From NCBI RefSeq assembly GCF_004217415.1, contig NZ_SHLI01000001.1:930001-994000 (forward strand): a stretch of 64,000 nucleotides of DNA, written 5' to 3'. The DNA comes from Spiribacter vilamensis. Its GTDB lineage: Bacteria > Pseudomonadota > Gammaproteobacteria > Nitrococcales > Nitrococcaceae. The position numbers were made by a program, and so were the translations under genes. Positions 43,950 through 53,803 of this stretch are shown here, one piece after another (position 1 is the first letter of the stretch; the number at the start of each line of letters is the position of its first letter). Below the pieces are notes generated by a model. That model saw nothing but the letters and a program-made list of their open reading frames with translations. It was not told the DNA's origin and made no database searches.

Positions 43950-43977
43950 CTGCTCAAAAATCGCGATTATTGAGCAG
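43950..43977. promoter_or_regulatory. 28-bp near-perfect palindrome upstream of the fic gene
   Basis: CTGCTCAA and TTGAGCAG flank a perfect inner palindrome AATCGCGATT; only one pair (two A's) breaks the symmetry over 28 bp. It sits 26 bp upstream of the start at 43923. It is a strong candidate operator for the winged helix of this Fic protein. Confidence 0.7.
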
Positions 43978-44038
43978 GTCATCCGCGACGTTCTCACAAT
44001 CCGGCGATCTTGAGTAGCATCTCGTCGGCCGCGAAGCC

Positions 44039-46480
44039 CTATTCAATGATCGCCACCAGTTCCGCCAGCACACGCAGATCCCCGATATCGTCCTCGGCCT
44101 CGAAAACGATGTCTTCGTATCCGGGGGCATTGGTTTCACAGCGCAGCACGATGCGGGCGTGCCGCCAGCCGTCTTCGGTTTGCGTCTTCTCGCTGTGATA
44201 GCGCTTGACGGTCAGGCCGCTCTGCGTCTCCGCGTCCTGGATATCTCGATGCTGCACAAGCACGATCCTGCCCTCACGCGTCCCGGCCGGATTAGCGCGG
44301 AACAGGCAGAGAGAGCCGTTGGGGATGGACCGGTTCATGGACTCGCCGACAACCCGCATAACGAAATGGTCGGTCTTCGCGTTGAAGGCCTCGGGCAGCA
44401 CCACCCGTTGATCAGACTCTACGGGTCGGGACTGGTGGACGGGAGACTCGGCAAAGGCACCCGCCGCGGCCTTCATTTCAACGAACGGAACCGCGTTATC
44501 GGCGGGTGTGACGGCGTCAGCGTCAAGAAAATCCAGCCCCGCGGGGTCGGATTCACTGTCAGCGCCGGGATTATTCGCCGTCTGGCCGCCTTCCCCGTTA
44601 CGCGCCGGTGCCGGCCGCGCGATCGCCTCGGCGGCACGCGCAGCAAACCAGTCCTGCGTCTCCCGGTCGGTGCAATACACGAAGCACCCCTTCATGCCTC
44701 GACTCATCAGCGTGCGGTAGGTGTTGCGTATGATCCGGTCGGCCTTTGCGGTCGCGGCGGCGGGGTCGTTGGCGAACGCGGTCTTGTAGCCGCGCAGCGA
44801 CCGATCCGTTTTCGCGCGTTCACCCGGCTGCGTGACGACACGGCCGTCCCGCACCACCAGGTCAGGACCGATGATCACGCCCACATAGTCCATTTCCAGG
44901 CCCTGGACGGTGTGGATGCAGCCGACCTGGTCAATGGAATGGGGTTTTTCGAGGTATCGGCCCTCATCCTCTACGAGGTTCCAGGCCATGGCGAAGTCTT
45001 CCCCCGGGAACTCGATATCAACGGCGCCGGCGGTCTTTTTGCTAACCCAGTCCCAGCAATAACCGGCGACCAGTCGGGCCTTACTGCCGGCGCGGTCGAG
45101 CTCGAAGATCCGGTCCTTGAGCGCACTCGGCGAGTCCACGACCTCGAAGTGATAGGGGACGTCCTGCAGATCGTCCTGGGCCGTCGGGCGGATACCGAGT
45201 AACTGGTCCAGCCACGCCAGGTAGCCATCGGACCCGTTGCAGCGGAACTGTGACTGCAGGACGACGCGCTGCAGAGTCGCGCCCGCCCGCTCGGCCCAGT
45301 CCCGGATCTCGTCGATCGATCCGGTATCCGCCCAGGTGACCTGCTGGTCCTCGTCGATGAAAAAGATGCTCGCCTTTGCTGCGCGGATGATGTCGCGGAT
45401 CTGGTTCGTGCCGGCCTTCTGGTACTGCGAGCGCTCCACGAGGCGATGCGCCTCGTCCACCACCAGGGCATCCATTTCATCGTCGGCGGCGGCGTCGTAG
45501 CTGGCCGAGCCCTTGAAGAGGTTATCGAACCGGTTTTTGCGCATCGTGCCGGTCAGCCGTGCCTGGTAGACCTGGCGCGGCGCCCGGTTGGTCGTGACGT
45601 AGTGCGTTGTGCACTCGCGGTTGATGAGTTCGACGAGCAGGTTGATGGCGACCACGGATTTGCCGGTGCCGGGCCCGCCCTCTACGATCAGGACCTGCTT
45701 GCCGCCCGTCCGCGCCAGCCCGACCACCTCGAGCGCCGCCTCGTAGGCGAGCTTCTGGTCGTCGATCATCAGGAATTCCCGATGGCCGCGCAAGAGACTG
45801 GACAGCGAGGCCGCCAGATCGCGGGAGGGCCGGATCTCGCCATGCTCGATGCGATAGAGCGTCTGGTTCCGGTCGCCGGTTTTTACGTAACGGCCGATGA
45901 AATCCCGCAGCCGCCGCGGATCGTGTTTGAGAAAGACCGGGGCCCGATCGAGATGCTCGCGGTAGTGCTCGTCGCAGACTCCATCGCGTTCAACACAATT
46001 GTGCAGGTAGACACAGGGCGCCAGCCGAACAGCCTCGTCCTCGACGGTGGCATTGAAGTCCCGAAGCAGCGAGGCGTAGCTCCAGGCCTGGTAGGACGGA
46101 TGGGTGGTCTCGCGCTCGCGGCCGCCGAGCCAGGTCCGCACGATGGCGTCCTTTGACGTCGCGGTGACGTCACTCCACTGCTTGAGCTCGACGATGACGC
46201 AGACGGCCTGATCGTGCTCGTCACTGCCGGAGACGATTATATCGACGCGCTTCGAGGTCTGCGGGATGCGGTATTCGATGGCAATGCCCGCGTCATCGGG
46301 GATCGTCGGGCCCTCGAGGACGTTTTTCATGCGCAGCAGCGATTCCTCCCAGGACTTGCGCTCGCTGTCGCCGACGCCGCCCTGCCCGGTTCGCTGCATG
46401 GCCGCCAGGATCCGCTCGGCGATGCGGTTGTCCCCCACATCGCGCAGAAACCCGGGTTTATCACTGGTGTAGACGAGCAT
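44039..46480 (-). CDS. Nuclease-helicase (DUF2075-like) with C-terminal S24/LexA-like peptidase domain
   Basis: The 813-aa protein has an N-terminal PD-(D/E)xK-like core (RVDIIVSG, with D80, and VCVIVELKQW, with E98 and K100) and a DUF2075/SF1 helicase-like ATPase with Walker A GGPGTGKS (268-275), Walker B DALVVDEAHRL and FFIDEDQQVTW. The C-terminal S24 domain (about 665-813) has Ser714 in VVGESMNRSIPNGS, a candidate Lys759 in LTVKRYHSEK, and A673-G674 in VEMKAAAGAF, 40 residues before the Ser. LexA and UmuD cut themselves at such a dipeptide when RecA filaments form. So a nucleic-acid-cutting helicase may be released or switched by self-cleavage. Divergent from the methyltransferase gene. 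The combined role is inferred. Confidence 0.85.
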   Translation of the reverse strand: MLVYTSDKPGFLRDVGDNRIAERILAAMQRTGQGGVGDSERKSWEESLLRMKNVLEGPTIPDDAGIAIEYRIPQTSKRVDIIVSGSDEHDQAVCVIVELKQWSDVTATSKDAIVRTWLGGRERETTHPSYQAWSYASLLRDFNATVEDEAVRLAPCVYLHNCVERDGVCDEHYREHLDRAPVFLKHDPRRLRDFIGRYVKTGDRNQTLYRIEHGEIRPSRDLAASLSSLLRGHREFLMIDDQKLAYEAALEVVGLARTGGKQVLIVEGGPGTGKSVVAINLLVELINRECTTHYVTTNRAPRQVYQARLTGTMRKNRFDNLFKGSASYDAAADDEMDALVVDEAHRLVERSQYQKAGTNQIRDIIRAAKASIFFIDEDQQVTWADTGSIDEIRDWAERAGATLQRVVLQSQFRCNGSDGYLAWLDQLLGIRPTAQDDLQDVPYHFEVVDSPSALKDRIFELDRAGSKARLVAGYCWDWVSKKTAGAVDIEFPGEDFAMAWNLVEDEGRYLEKPHSIDQVGCIHTVQGLEMDYVGVIIGPDLVVRDGRVVTQPGERAKTDRSLRGYKTAFANDPAAATAKADRIIRNTYRTLMSRGMKGCFVYCTDRETQDWFAARAAEAIARPAPARNGEGGQTANNPGADSESDPAGLDFLDADAVTPADNAVPFVEMKAAAGAFAESPVHQSRPVESDQRVVLPEAFNAKTDHFVMRVVGESMNRSIPNGSLCLFRANPAGTREGRIVLVQHRDIQDAETQSGLTVKRYHSEKTQTEDGWRHARIVLRCETNAPGYEDIVFEAEDDIGDLRVLAELVAIIE

Positions 46481-46564
46481 CCTGCTCCTTTGAACCGGCC
46501 TTATGTCTGGTCAAATGCATTGCAGACGATACATCCTGTCGGGGCAAGCACCAGGGACAGGGCC

Positions 46565-47194
46565 ATGGCTGATTTCTACTCGGAAAACGCAGAGACGCTT
46601 TTCGAGCGCTACAACGCGCTGGATTTCGAGGCGGTGCATGCGGCGCTGATGCCCCTGCTGCCCAGCACGCCGGGGACGGCGCTGGATGTTGGTGCGGGTT
46701 CCGGGCGCGATGCGCTCGCGCTGGCGCAGCGAGGCTGGGAAGTGGTGGCAGTGGAACCAGCGCGGCGGCTGCGGGAACTGGGTGAGGCTTATACCCAGGG
46801 CCAGTCGGTTCAGTGGATGGATGATCAGCTGCCGGATCTGAACCGGAGCTGCGCGCTTTCAGAGCGTTTCAACCTGATCCTGCTATCTGCGGTGTGGATG
46901 CATGTACCGCCCGGGCGGCGGCAGCAGTCGCTCAGGACGCTAGCCGATCTGCTAACGCCAGGGGGCGTCCTCTACCTGACATTGCGACATGGACCGGGTG
47001 ATGGTGAGCGGGCTTTCTACCCAGTGAGTCACAACGAAGTCGTCGATCTTGGCGCTCGCGAAGGCCTGGCCAACATTAACCTCAAAGCGCAGGTACCCCA
47101 ACCGCTTGACCTGCAGGGCCGTGCTGCGGTCACTTGGGAGACGATTTGCTTGCAACGCCCCAGCGAGACCGACCAAAACACCGATCCGGCATAA
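46565..47194 (+). CDS. Class I SAM-dependent methyltransferase
   Basis: The 209-aa protein has motif I ALDVGAGSGRDALALAQRGW, the acidic ribose-binding region VVAVEPARRLRELG, and LTPGGVLYLTLRHG. It lacks the DPPY/NPPY motif of DNA amino-methyltransferases, so a small-molecule or protein substrate is more likely. It lies between the two S24-bearing helicases and 15 bp before the second, so it may be cotranscribed with it. Confidence 0.88.
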   Translation: MADFYSENAETLFERYNALDFEAVHAALMPLLPSTPGTALDVGAGSGRDALALAQRGWEVVAVEPARRLRELGEAYTQGQSVQWMDDQLPDLNRSCALSERFNLILLSAVWMHVPPGRRQQSLRTLADLLTPGGVLYLTLRHGPGDGERAFYPVSHNEVVDLGAREGLANINLKAQVPQPLDLQGRAAVTWETICLQRPSETDQNTDPA

Positions 47195-47209
47195 GGAAAT
47201 AGAACGCTC

Positions 47210-50200
47210 ATGGCCGAGCACGCCCCTTCGGCAGCAACGCCCCTCCCCCGGCTAATCCGCGGCGGTGCCGATGATCCGCTGCTGCCGCAGCTGCTGACCT
47301 CGATCCGTCACGCCTCCGAGATTGAGCTGGCGGTCTCGTTTATCAAAAGCAGCGGGCTCGCCCTGATCTTCAACGCCCTCAGCGAGCGCTGCAACCAGGA
47401 AGCCCCGGTCCGCATTCGGATTATCACCAGCGATTACCTAGGCGTGACCGACGGCCAAGCTCTCCGCAACTTAATGCTGTTGGCCGAGCGTGGCGCCGAT
47501 GTGCGGGTATTCGAGACTCACGGCAGGAGCTTTCATCTCAAGGCCTATATCTTTACCCGCGAGGGTGGCCATCGGGGTGAGGCATTCATTGGCTCGAGCA
47601 ATATCAGCCGCGAGGCGCTCACCGCCGGTCTCGAGTGGAACTACCGGGTCGAGGAGCCCGATGCCGCCGGGGAAGCGCGGCTTGCCGAGATCCGCGAGGC
47701 ATTCCAGGCGATCTTCACCGCCGATGAGGCACGTGTACTGGATTACGCATGGATCGAGGGGTATGAGCGGCGGCGTCCTGTGGACCGCCCAGCGATCGCA
47801 CCGGGCAGTGATGATCATGAACTCCCCCCGCCCGATCCGACCTCGACGCAAGTCGAGGCCCTAGCCGCCCTGCGAACCTCCCGCGAGGCGGGCCACGCCC
47901 GGGGCTTGGTGGTAATGGCCACGGGCCTCGGCAAGACCTACCTCGCCGCATTCGATGCCGCGCAGGCCGGCGCAGGCCGTGTGCTGTTCGTCGCCCATCG
48001 CGCCGAAATCCTGCTGCAGGCGGAGGCCACGTTCCAGCGCGTTTTCCCGAAGGCGCAGATCGGTCGCTACCAGGGTAATGAGCGCGACACGAATGCCGAT
48101 ATGCTGTTCGCCTCAGTCCAGACGCTGCATCAGGCGCACCACCTAGCGCAGTTCGATCCCGACGCGTTCGAATACATCATTATCGACGAATTCCACCACG
48201 CGGCCGCCGGCACCTATCGTCGTTTACTGCAGCATTTCGCGCCCACCTTCTTGCTGGGTCTGACGGCGACGCCGGATCGTGCCGACCAGGCCAATATCCT
48301 GTCGCTCTGCGACGATAATCTCGTCTATAGCGCGGACCTGTTCGATGGGATTCGGGCGTCGCTGCTCTGCCCATTCCATTATTACGGCATCCTCGATGAG
48401 ACCATCGACTACCAGTCATTGCCCTGGCGGAATCGCCAGTTCGAGGAGCAGGCCCTCGAAAACCAATTGGCCACCCGAGGCCGAGCTCGCCATAACCTGC
48501 GCGAATGGCGCGAGAAGGCCGGTCAGCGCACCCTCGCCTTCTGTGGCTCACGTCGGCATGCGGACTTTATGGCCGATTATTTCCAGCGTGCCGGGGTATC
48601 GGCAGTCTCTGTTCATGGCACCTCGGCGACCAGCCGTGATGAGGCCATCGAGCACCTAACCGATGGCCGTCTCGCGGTGGTCTTCTCGGTGGATCTATTC
48701 AGCGAGGGCGTGGATATCCCGGTGGTGGATACCGTCCTGCTGCTACGACCCACCGAATCGCCGGTGCTCTTTCTGCAACAAATCGGCCGTGGGCTGCGCC
48801 GGGCCGACGGCAAAGACCACCTGATCGTCCTGGACTTCGTGGGCAACCATCGCGCGTTTCTGAACCGCCCGCAGGCCTTGTTCAAGAGCGAGACCACAGG
48901 TGACGGTTTACGCGGATTTACCAAGGCCTACCGCAACAACACGCTCGAGCTGCCGCCCGGGTGCTTCGCCAACTACGACCTGCAGTTCATCGAATTCCTT
49001 GAAAGCCTGATTCCCGGCAATGCGGGAGAGGAATTCGAGAATCTGCGGGCCGCCCTTGGCCGTCGCCCGACGGCGACCGAGGCCTATCGTGCCGGTCTTA
49101 GTCTGAAGAAGCTGCGCGACAGCGCCGGGCACTGGTGGGCGTTCGTCGACAGCAAAGGCGAGCTGACCGAGGCAGAGGCGCATTGTGTGACCGCGCACGG
49201 TAACTTCCTGCGCGAGGTCGAGACCACGGCGATGACCAAGTCGTACAAGATGGTGCTGCTGGAGGCGCTGTTAGAGATCGACGGGTTCACCATACCGCCG
49301 ACGTTGGAGGCACTCACCGCGGCGTCCGCCCGAATCTTCCACCGACGGCCCACTCTTCTCGCCGATCTGCCCCAGGCCCTGCAGTCGACTGACGCACTTG
49401 ATAGCGAGAGCCTCGCCCGAGAGTGGCGCAAGAACCCGATCTACTTCTGGACCAAGGGAGATAAGGGACCGGAGGTTGATCGCTGGTTTGTTGTCGAGCG
49501 CGACCACTTTCGCCCTAACTTCGCGTTGGATGGCCAGGTCGATAAAGCGACGTTTACCGATATGGTTCAGGAGTTGGTGGACTATCGGCTCGCGCAGTAT
49601 CGGCCCAAGAAAGGTGATACAGGCGGCACTACGGTCATTGCGTTTCCAGGCGGACAGCATCAATCAACGCTCCCCTACTACCCGGATCTGCAAATCGCCT
49701 GCGGGCACTTTCGTACAAGCAATCCCGAGGAACCGGAGCAGATCGGCGTGCCTGCGGGCGTTGGGCGTATTGATCCCGAGCGCCACTTCGTCGCCCGGGC
49801 CCGCGGTGACTCGATGAACGGCGGCAAGCATCCCATTCAGGATGGTGATTACCTGCTGATGGAATGGGCCACCCCGACATCCGCTGGCTCAATCACCGGC
49901 TCAACGCTGGCGTTGGAGCGTGGCGACGAGGCCGGTGATACGCAGTACCTGTTGCGCGAAGTCGTTAAGAATGGCGATGGGCAGTATTGGCTACGAGCCC
50001 GGAATCCAGAGTATGAGGATCTCCCCGCAGACGAATCCATGCGCACCTTCGCGCGACTGAAGGAGATCCTAGACCCACTCGCAATGGCGAAGGGGCAAAA
50101 CTATTACCGCCAAGAGATCCCACCGCTTTTCGGTGAGGTCTTCAATGCGGCCATCTGGGAGACTGGCCACGTAGTGCTGCCTGATCGAACTCATATCCTG

Positions 50201-50491
50201 CTGGTAACGCTCAACAAGCAGGGCAAGCAGACTGAACACCGGTACCTGGATCACTTCATCGACGATCACACCTTCCATTGGCAGAGCCAGAACCGGACTA
50301 CACCTAGAGACAAGCGCGGGCTAGAAATCGTCGAGCAATCCAAGCGAGCAACGCGGATCCATTTGTTTGTGCGTGAGCATGGTCTAGGACCAGACGGCCG
50401 AGCTGCACCATTCCGCTATATCGGAGAGGTGGAGTATCTATCGCATGAGGGGGAGAAGCCAATGGGTGTGAGGTTTCGGCTGATGTCGTAG
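47210..50491 (+). CDS. PLD nuclease-SF2 helicase-S24-DUF3427 protein
   Basis: The 1093-aa protein has an N-terminal PLD nuclease (FHLKAYIF with H109 and K111, then FIGSSNIS). An SF2 helicase follows with motif I MATGLGKT (235-242), motif II DEFHH (326-330), and motif VI LQQIGRGLRRADGK. An S24 domain (about 815-930) has Ser868 in RARGDSMNGGKHPIQDGD, candidate Lys920 (REVVKNGDG), and C831-G832 in LQIACGHF, 36 residues before the Ser as in UmuD (Cys-Gly). A C-terminal DUF3427 part ends at 1093. Self-cleavage at 831/832 would separate nuclease-helicase from the rest. It is likely cotranscribed with the methyltransferase. Good ribosome site AAGGAAA upstream. Confidence 0.88.
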   Translation: MAEHAPSAATPLPRLIRGGADDPLLPQLLTSIRHASEIELAVSFIKSSGLALIFNALSERCNQEAPVRIRIITSDYLGVTDGQALRNLMLLAERGADVRVFETHGRSFHLKAYIFTREGGHRGEAFIGSSNISREALTAGLEWNYRVEEPDAAGEARLAEIREAFQAIFTADEARVLDYAWIEGYERRRPVDRPAIAPGSDDHELPPPDPTSTQVEALAALRTSREAGHARGLVVMATGLGKTYLAAFDAAQAGAGRVLFVAHRAEILLQAEATFQRVFPKAQIGRYQGNERDTNADMLFASVQTLHQAHHLAQFDPDAFEYIIIDEFHHAAAGTYRRLLQHFAPTFLLGLTATPDRADQANILSLCDDNLVYSADLFDGIRASLLCPFHYYGILDETIDYQSLPWRNRQFEEQALENQLATRGRARHNLREWREKAGQRTLAFCGSRRHADFMADYFQRAGVSAVSVHGTSATSRDEAIEHLTDGRLAVVFSVDLFSEGVDIPVVDTVLLLRPTESPVLFLQQIGRGLRRADGKDHLIVLDFVGNHRAFLNRPQALFKSETTGDGLRGFTKAYRNNTLELPPGCFANYDLQFIEFLESLIPGNAGEEFENLRAALGRRPTATEAYRAGLSLKKLRDSAGHWWAFVDSKGELTEAEAHCVTAHGNFLREVETTAMTKSYKMVLLEALLEIDGFTIPPTLEALTAASARIFHRRPTLLADLPQALQSTDALDSESLAREWRKNPIYFWTKGDKGPEVDRWFVVERDHFRPNFALDGQVDKATFTDMVQELVDYRLAQYRPKKGDTGGTTVIAFPGGQHQSTLPYYPDLQIACGHFRTSNPEEPEQIGVPAGVGRIDPERHFVARARGDSMNGGKHPIQDGDYLLMEWATPTSAGSITGSTLALERGDEAGDTQYLLREVVKNGDGQYWLRARNPEYEDLPADESMRTFARLKEILDPLAMAKGQNYYRQEIPPLFGEVFNAAIWETGHVVLPDRTHILLVTLNKQGKQTEHRYLDHFIDDHTFHWQSQNRTTPRDKRGLEIVEQSKRATRIHLFVREHGLGPDGRAAPFRYIGEVEYLSHEGEKPMGVRFRLMS

Positions 50492-50800
50492 AAGCGATAG
50501 GCCGTTTCGGAGCTGAAATACGGTCGAAATGACTGCTCTCGGTAGCTGATGCTTTCTATTTTAAGACGTCCAGTAGATCATTTTGCCGCTTGGCTGGGGT
50601 CTGTGGAGATTTTTGTGTGTGAGCCGCTCCATTGATTTCAGGCTTCAAGGATAAACCGGTCTTCGAACTGGATGGCGAGCTGCGTCTTAGCAGCATGCCA
50701 CTGGACGAGCGGTTGGTTCCGTAAGCTTCTCTTTTAAGCGACACCTACCTTGACAGACAGCGCTCCCCCTCAACTGATTATCGCTTTATAGAAACTCGAC
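50492..50800. other. Intergenic region between convergent defence units
   Basis: I find no supportable gene. One plus-strand frame reads FKDKPVFELDGELRLSSMPL and stops, with no start or ribosome site; it may be a leftover coding tail. The region separates the S24-helicase unit from the type III operon end. Confidence 0.4.
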
Positions 50801-53800
50801 TTATGAAAATCTCTCCGAAAAGCTCGCATAATTGTCGTCAACTCTGAACTCGACCTCGTTGCCCAGTGCTTCGAAATGCGCCTCACCGCACTTGATCTTC
50901 GCCTTCTCCGTCGGGCGTAGCGCATCGTAGAAGAGACTCCCTTTCGACTCCACGACGAAGTACAGGCGTTCTTGGCCATCAGTATCGACTACGACTGCCC
51001 AATCCGGATTGTACGCACCGAGCGGTGTATCGATATGGAACCAGGGTGGCAATTTGGCGTAGACCTTGATTTCGTCGTTGCGCTCGAACGCCTCCGCGAA
51101 GTTCGCCTCCACGTCGGAGTCGTAGACCACGTGGTCATACACGGACTTCTCGCTCTCGATCATGTTTCGACTGAGATACCCGAACAGTTCTTCCTGTTCA
51201 AACAGCTCTTGGGCGTAGAACTGATCGTCGCCGAGCTTCTGATACTTGATGCCATCCACGATGAACAGCTCCATTTGGCGGCGGATGATCTCCTGCACCT
51301 GCTCAACGAACTTCTGTGGGTTACCCCGGAAGTCACTCAGGCGCTCGCTCCGAACCAGGATCTCCACCAATGTGCGCCGAGTCAGGTTCGTCTCGTTCTG
51401 CAGGAAGCCGACGATATCGGGTAGCTGGAAGTCCCGGGCATCGTAGGTTGCGGGGGTCTCTTTCACCGCCTCAGCATCCACGCCTCCTCGCGTCACATCC
51501 AGGCGGGCGGTGCGCGTCACGAAACGGGCTTTGCCCACGCGAAGGTTATCGCGAATCTCCTCGGCACACCGCTCTATCAAGGCTTGTACGTCAAAGTCCA
51601 CCCGATAGGTCGTGTGGTGTTTGATTCGGTCCCAGAGAGCCTTGAAGTCATCACTCAGGTAGACGGCTTTATTGAGCTTTACCTGGCGCCGATCATCCTT
51701 GTTCTGGATATGTAGCCGACCGGCCAACTTACGCAGCACTGCGGTAATTGAATCGGCGTGCTCGGACGCCTGCTCTGGGAGTGACACTTCGCCAGTCTTT
51801 AAATCCCGCCGCAGGTCATCCTGCACTTTGCCGTTGGCGTCGATATAGCCCTGATCACGCAGGTGGGCCCAGACGGTTTCTGACGCTTCAACCCCGAAGT
51901 AACCGGATTCACCTTCCTGAGTTTCCACGGGGATTCCCGCGAACATGTGCTTCTCAACAACCCCAAAGCGAATGCCCTCCTCCCTTTCGATCTCGGACTG
52001 GAGCTGTTTAGCGAAGTCCTCGTAGGACTCATTGGCCATGACGGTCAGCGTATTAACATCAAAGCCGTGCACCCGCTCACCGTCCTGGTTTACGGCCAGG
52101 CGAAGGCCTCGGCCGATCTCCTGGCGTTTTTTCATGGTGGACTGCGTCTCGTTGAGCGTGCAGATCTGGAAGACGTTCGGGTTGTCCCACCCCTCCTTGA
52201 GAGCCGAGTGGGAGAAGATAAACTTGAGCCGTACCTCAAAGCTCAGTAGCCGCTCCTTGTCCTGCATAATAAGCTGATAGGCGCCTTCATCGGCTTGGGT
52301 CTGCCCTTCGCCGCGGGAGTCCTTCAGACGCGCCTCCCCCTTGGCATCCTTCTTCTTATCTTGGGCGAAATAGCCGTTGTGCACGTCGCGGGCCTCAGTT
52401 TCCAGATCCACCTCACCAAACAGGCTCTGGTACTTGGGCTTTCGAGCAGCACGCAGGTACTCCTCCTCGAAAATCCGGGCATACTTTCCAGGTTGAGGGT
52501 TGCCGTCCTCGTCGTACGTCTTGTAGTTGGCAACGCGATCAATAAAGAAGAGGCTGAGCACTTTGATACCACGAGGCTGTAGCTTCAGCTCCTTCTCCAG
52601 GTGCTCCTCGATGGTCTTGCGGATCTGCAGCCGTTTGTACTCATCCTCATCCACCTGCCCGATGGCTTGGCCAAGACGAACAATGTCCGGCTGGCTCGTG
52701 AAGCTGACGTACTCGTTGCCCGGCTCGCAGTAAATGTCTTCGATGATGTAACCATCGTAGACGCTACGGCCGCCACTGGTATCCAGTAGATCTTCCCCAC
52801 TGCGCACCCACTTCGCCTTGCGCGCCACTTTGCCGCCTTTCTGAAGCAGATCCAGCTCGAGCCTGGCGCGAATCGGGCTCTTGCGATTATCTACCTCCAG
52901 CAGCTTCACGTAGGCCTTGTTATGACTATCCTGAACTTCGATACCAGAGACCTCGATTTGCTTGACGAGCTTGCGCTCGTAGGCATCCACCGAATCGAGC
53001 CGATAGAGCATATGGTGCTTGTCCAGATGAGTCGCCGAGTACCGCAGCGTGCAAAGCGGGTTTAACGAGCGTATGGCCTCCCGGCTCTTCTCCGTGCTCG
53101 CCACACTTTGAGGCTCGTCGATAATGACAACGGGGTTCGTGGCCTGGATGAATTCGATGGGCTTGTTACCGGTCATGCGGTCGTGAGGACGATGGATAAT
53201 ATTCGCCTTGTCCTCTTTCTCCGAGTCCTCAAAACTGCGCCGAAAGGCGTCGATATTGATCACCATGATCTGGATCGTGTCGCTGGTGGCAAAGTTGCGG
53301 ACCTGGCCGAGCTTCTGTGAGTCATACACGAAGTAATCGAACGGAGTGTTGTCGTAGAGGCCCTTGAAGTGCGGCTCCGTCATCTGGAGTGACTTATATA
53401 CGCCCTCCTTGATGGCCACGGACGGCACCACAACGATGAACTTAGTAAAATCGTAACGATGATTCAGCTCGAAGACCGAGCGCAGGTACACATACGTCTT
53501 ACCCGTGCCTGTCTCCATCTCCACCGTGAAATCCAGCGTATCTAGCTCGGTCGACGGGGCAACACCGTTGCGGAGTTGGATGTCTCGCACGTTCTCCAAG
53601 ACATCTTCGTCCAAGAGGCGAAGCCGGTTTCCCACTCCCAGATCACCACTCTCCTGGCCGAAATTCATGGCCATCTGTGGCTCACCCTGCAACGGCGCGA
53701 CGGTGAAGTTGGTCTGGCACACCTCCTGGCCTTCGAACAAATGCGTGACGGCGTCGATTGCCTCGCGCTGGTAGTCCAGACTGCCATCAAACTGAATCTT

Positions 53801-53803
53801 CAT
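50801..53803 (-). CDS. Type III restriction enzyme, Res subunit
   Basis: The 1000-aa protein has SF2 motif I EMETGTGKTYVY (about 95-106), motif II IIDEPQS (228-234), and later helicase motifs (NVFQICTLNET, KRQEIGRGLRLAVNQ). The C-terminal endonuclease has PD-(D/E)xK residues in YNPDWAVVV (D934) and VVESKGS (E952, K954). With Mod it cuts DNA carrying unmodified sites, using ATP-driven movement. It overlaps the RhuM gene by 4 bp and is the last gene of the operon. Confidence 0.95.
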   Translation of the reverse strand: MKIQFDGSLDYQREAIDAVTHLFEGQEVCQTNFTVAPLQGEPQMAMNFGQESGDLGVGNRLRLLDEDVLENVRDIQLRNGVAPSTELDTLDFTVEMETGTGKTYVYLRSVFELNHRYDFTKFIVVVPSVAIKEGVYKSLQMTEPHFKGLYDNTPFDYFVYDSQKLGQVRNFATSDTIQIMVINIDAFRRSFEDSEKEDKANIIHRPHDRMTGNKPIEFIQATNPVVIIDEPQSVASTEKSREAIRSLNPLCTLRYSATHLDKHHMLYRLDSVDAYERKLVKQIEVSGIEVQDSHNKAYVKLLEVDNRKSPIRARLELDLLQKGGKVARKAKWVRSGEDLLDTSGGRSVYDGYIIEDIYCEPGNEYVSFTSQPDIVRLGQAIGQVDEDEYKRLQIRKTIEEHLEKELKLQPRGIKVLSLFFIDRVANYKTYDEDGNPQPGKYARIFEEEYLRAARKPKYQSLFGEVDLETEARDVHNGYFAQDKKKDAKGEARLKDSRGEGQTQADEGAYQLIMQDKERLLSFEVRLKFIFSHSALKEGWDNPNVFQICTLNETQSTMKKRQEIGRGLRLAVNQDGERVHGFDVNTLTVMANESYEDFAKQLQSEIEREEGIRFGVVEKHMFAGIPVETQEGESGYFGVEASETVWAHLRDQGYIDANGKVQDDLRRDLKTGEVSLPEQASEHADSITAVLRKLAGRLHIQNKDDRRQVKLNKAVYLSDDFKALWDRIKHHTTYRVDFDVQALIERCAEEIRDNLRVGKARFVTRTARLDVTRGGVDAEAVKETPATYDARDFQLPDIVGFLQNETNLTRRTLVEILVRSERLSDFRGNPQKFVEQVQEIIRRQMELFIVDGIKYQKLGDDQFYAQELFEQEELFGYLSRNMIESEKSVYDHVVYDSDVEANFAEAFERNDEIKVYAKLPPWFHIDTPLGAYNPDWAVVVDTDGQERLYFVVESKGSLFYDALRPTEKAKIKCGEAHFEALGNEVEFRVDDNYASFSERFS

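Noticed and set aside
44159-45202. 347-codon plus-strand frame opposite the DUF2075-S24 gene
   Set aside because: It is antisense to recognisable helicase and peptidase motifs and has no family features.
46481-46564. SOS (LexA) box between the two divergent S24-helicase units
   Set aside because: I looked for a CTGT-N8-ACAG type site and found none; SOS control at the transcription level is not supported, though self-cleavage is still possible.
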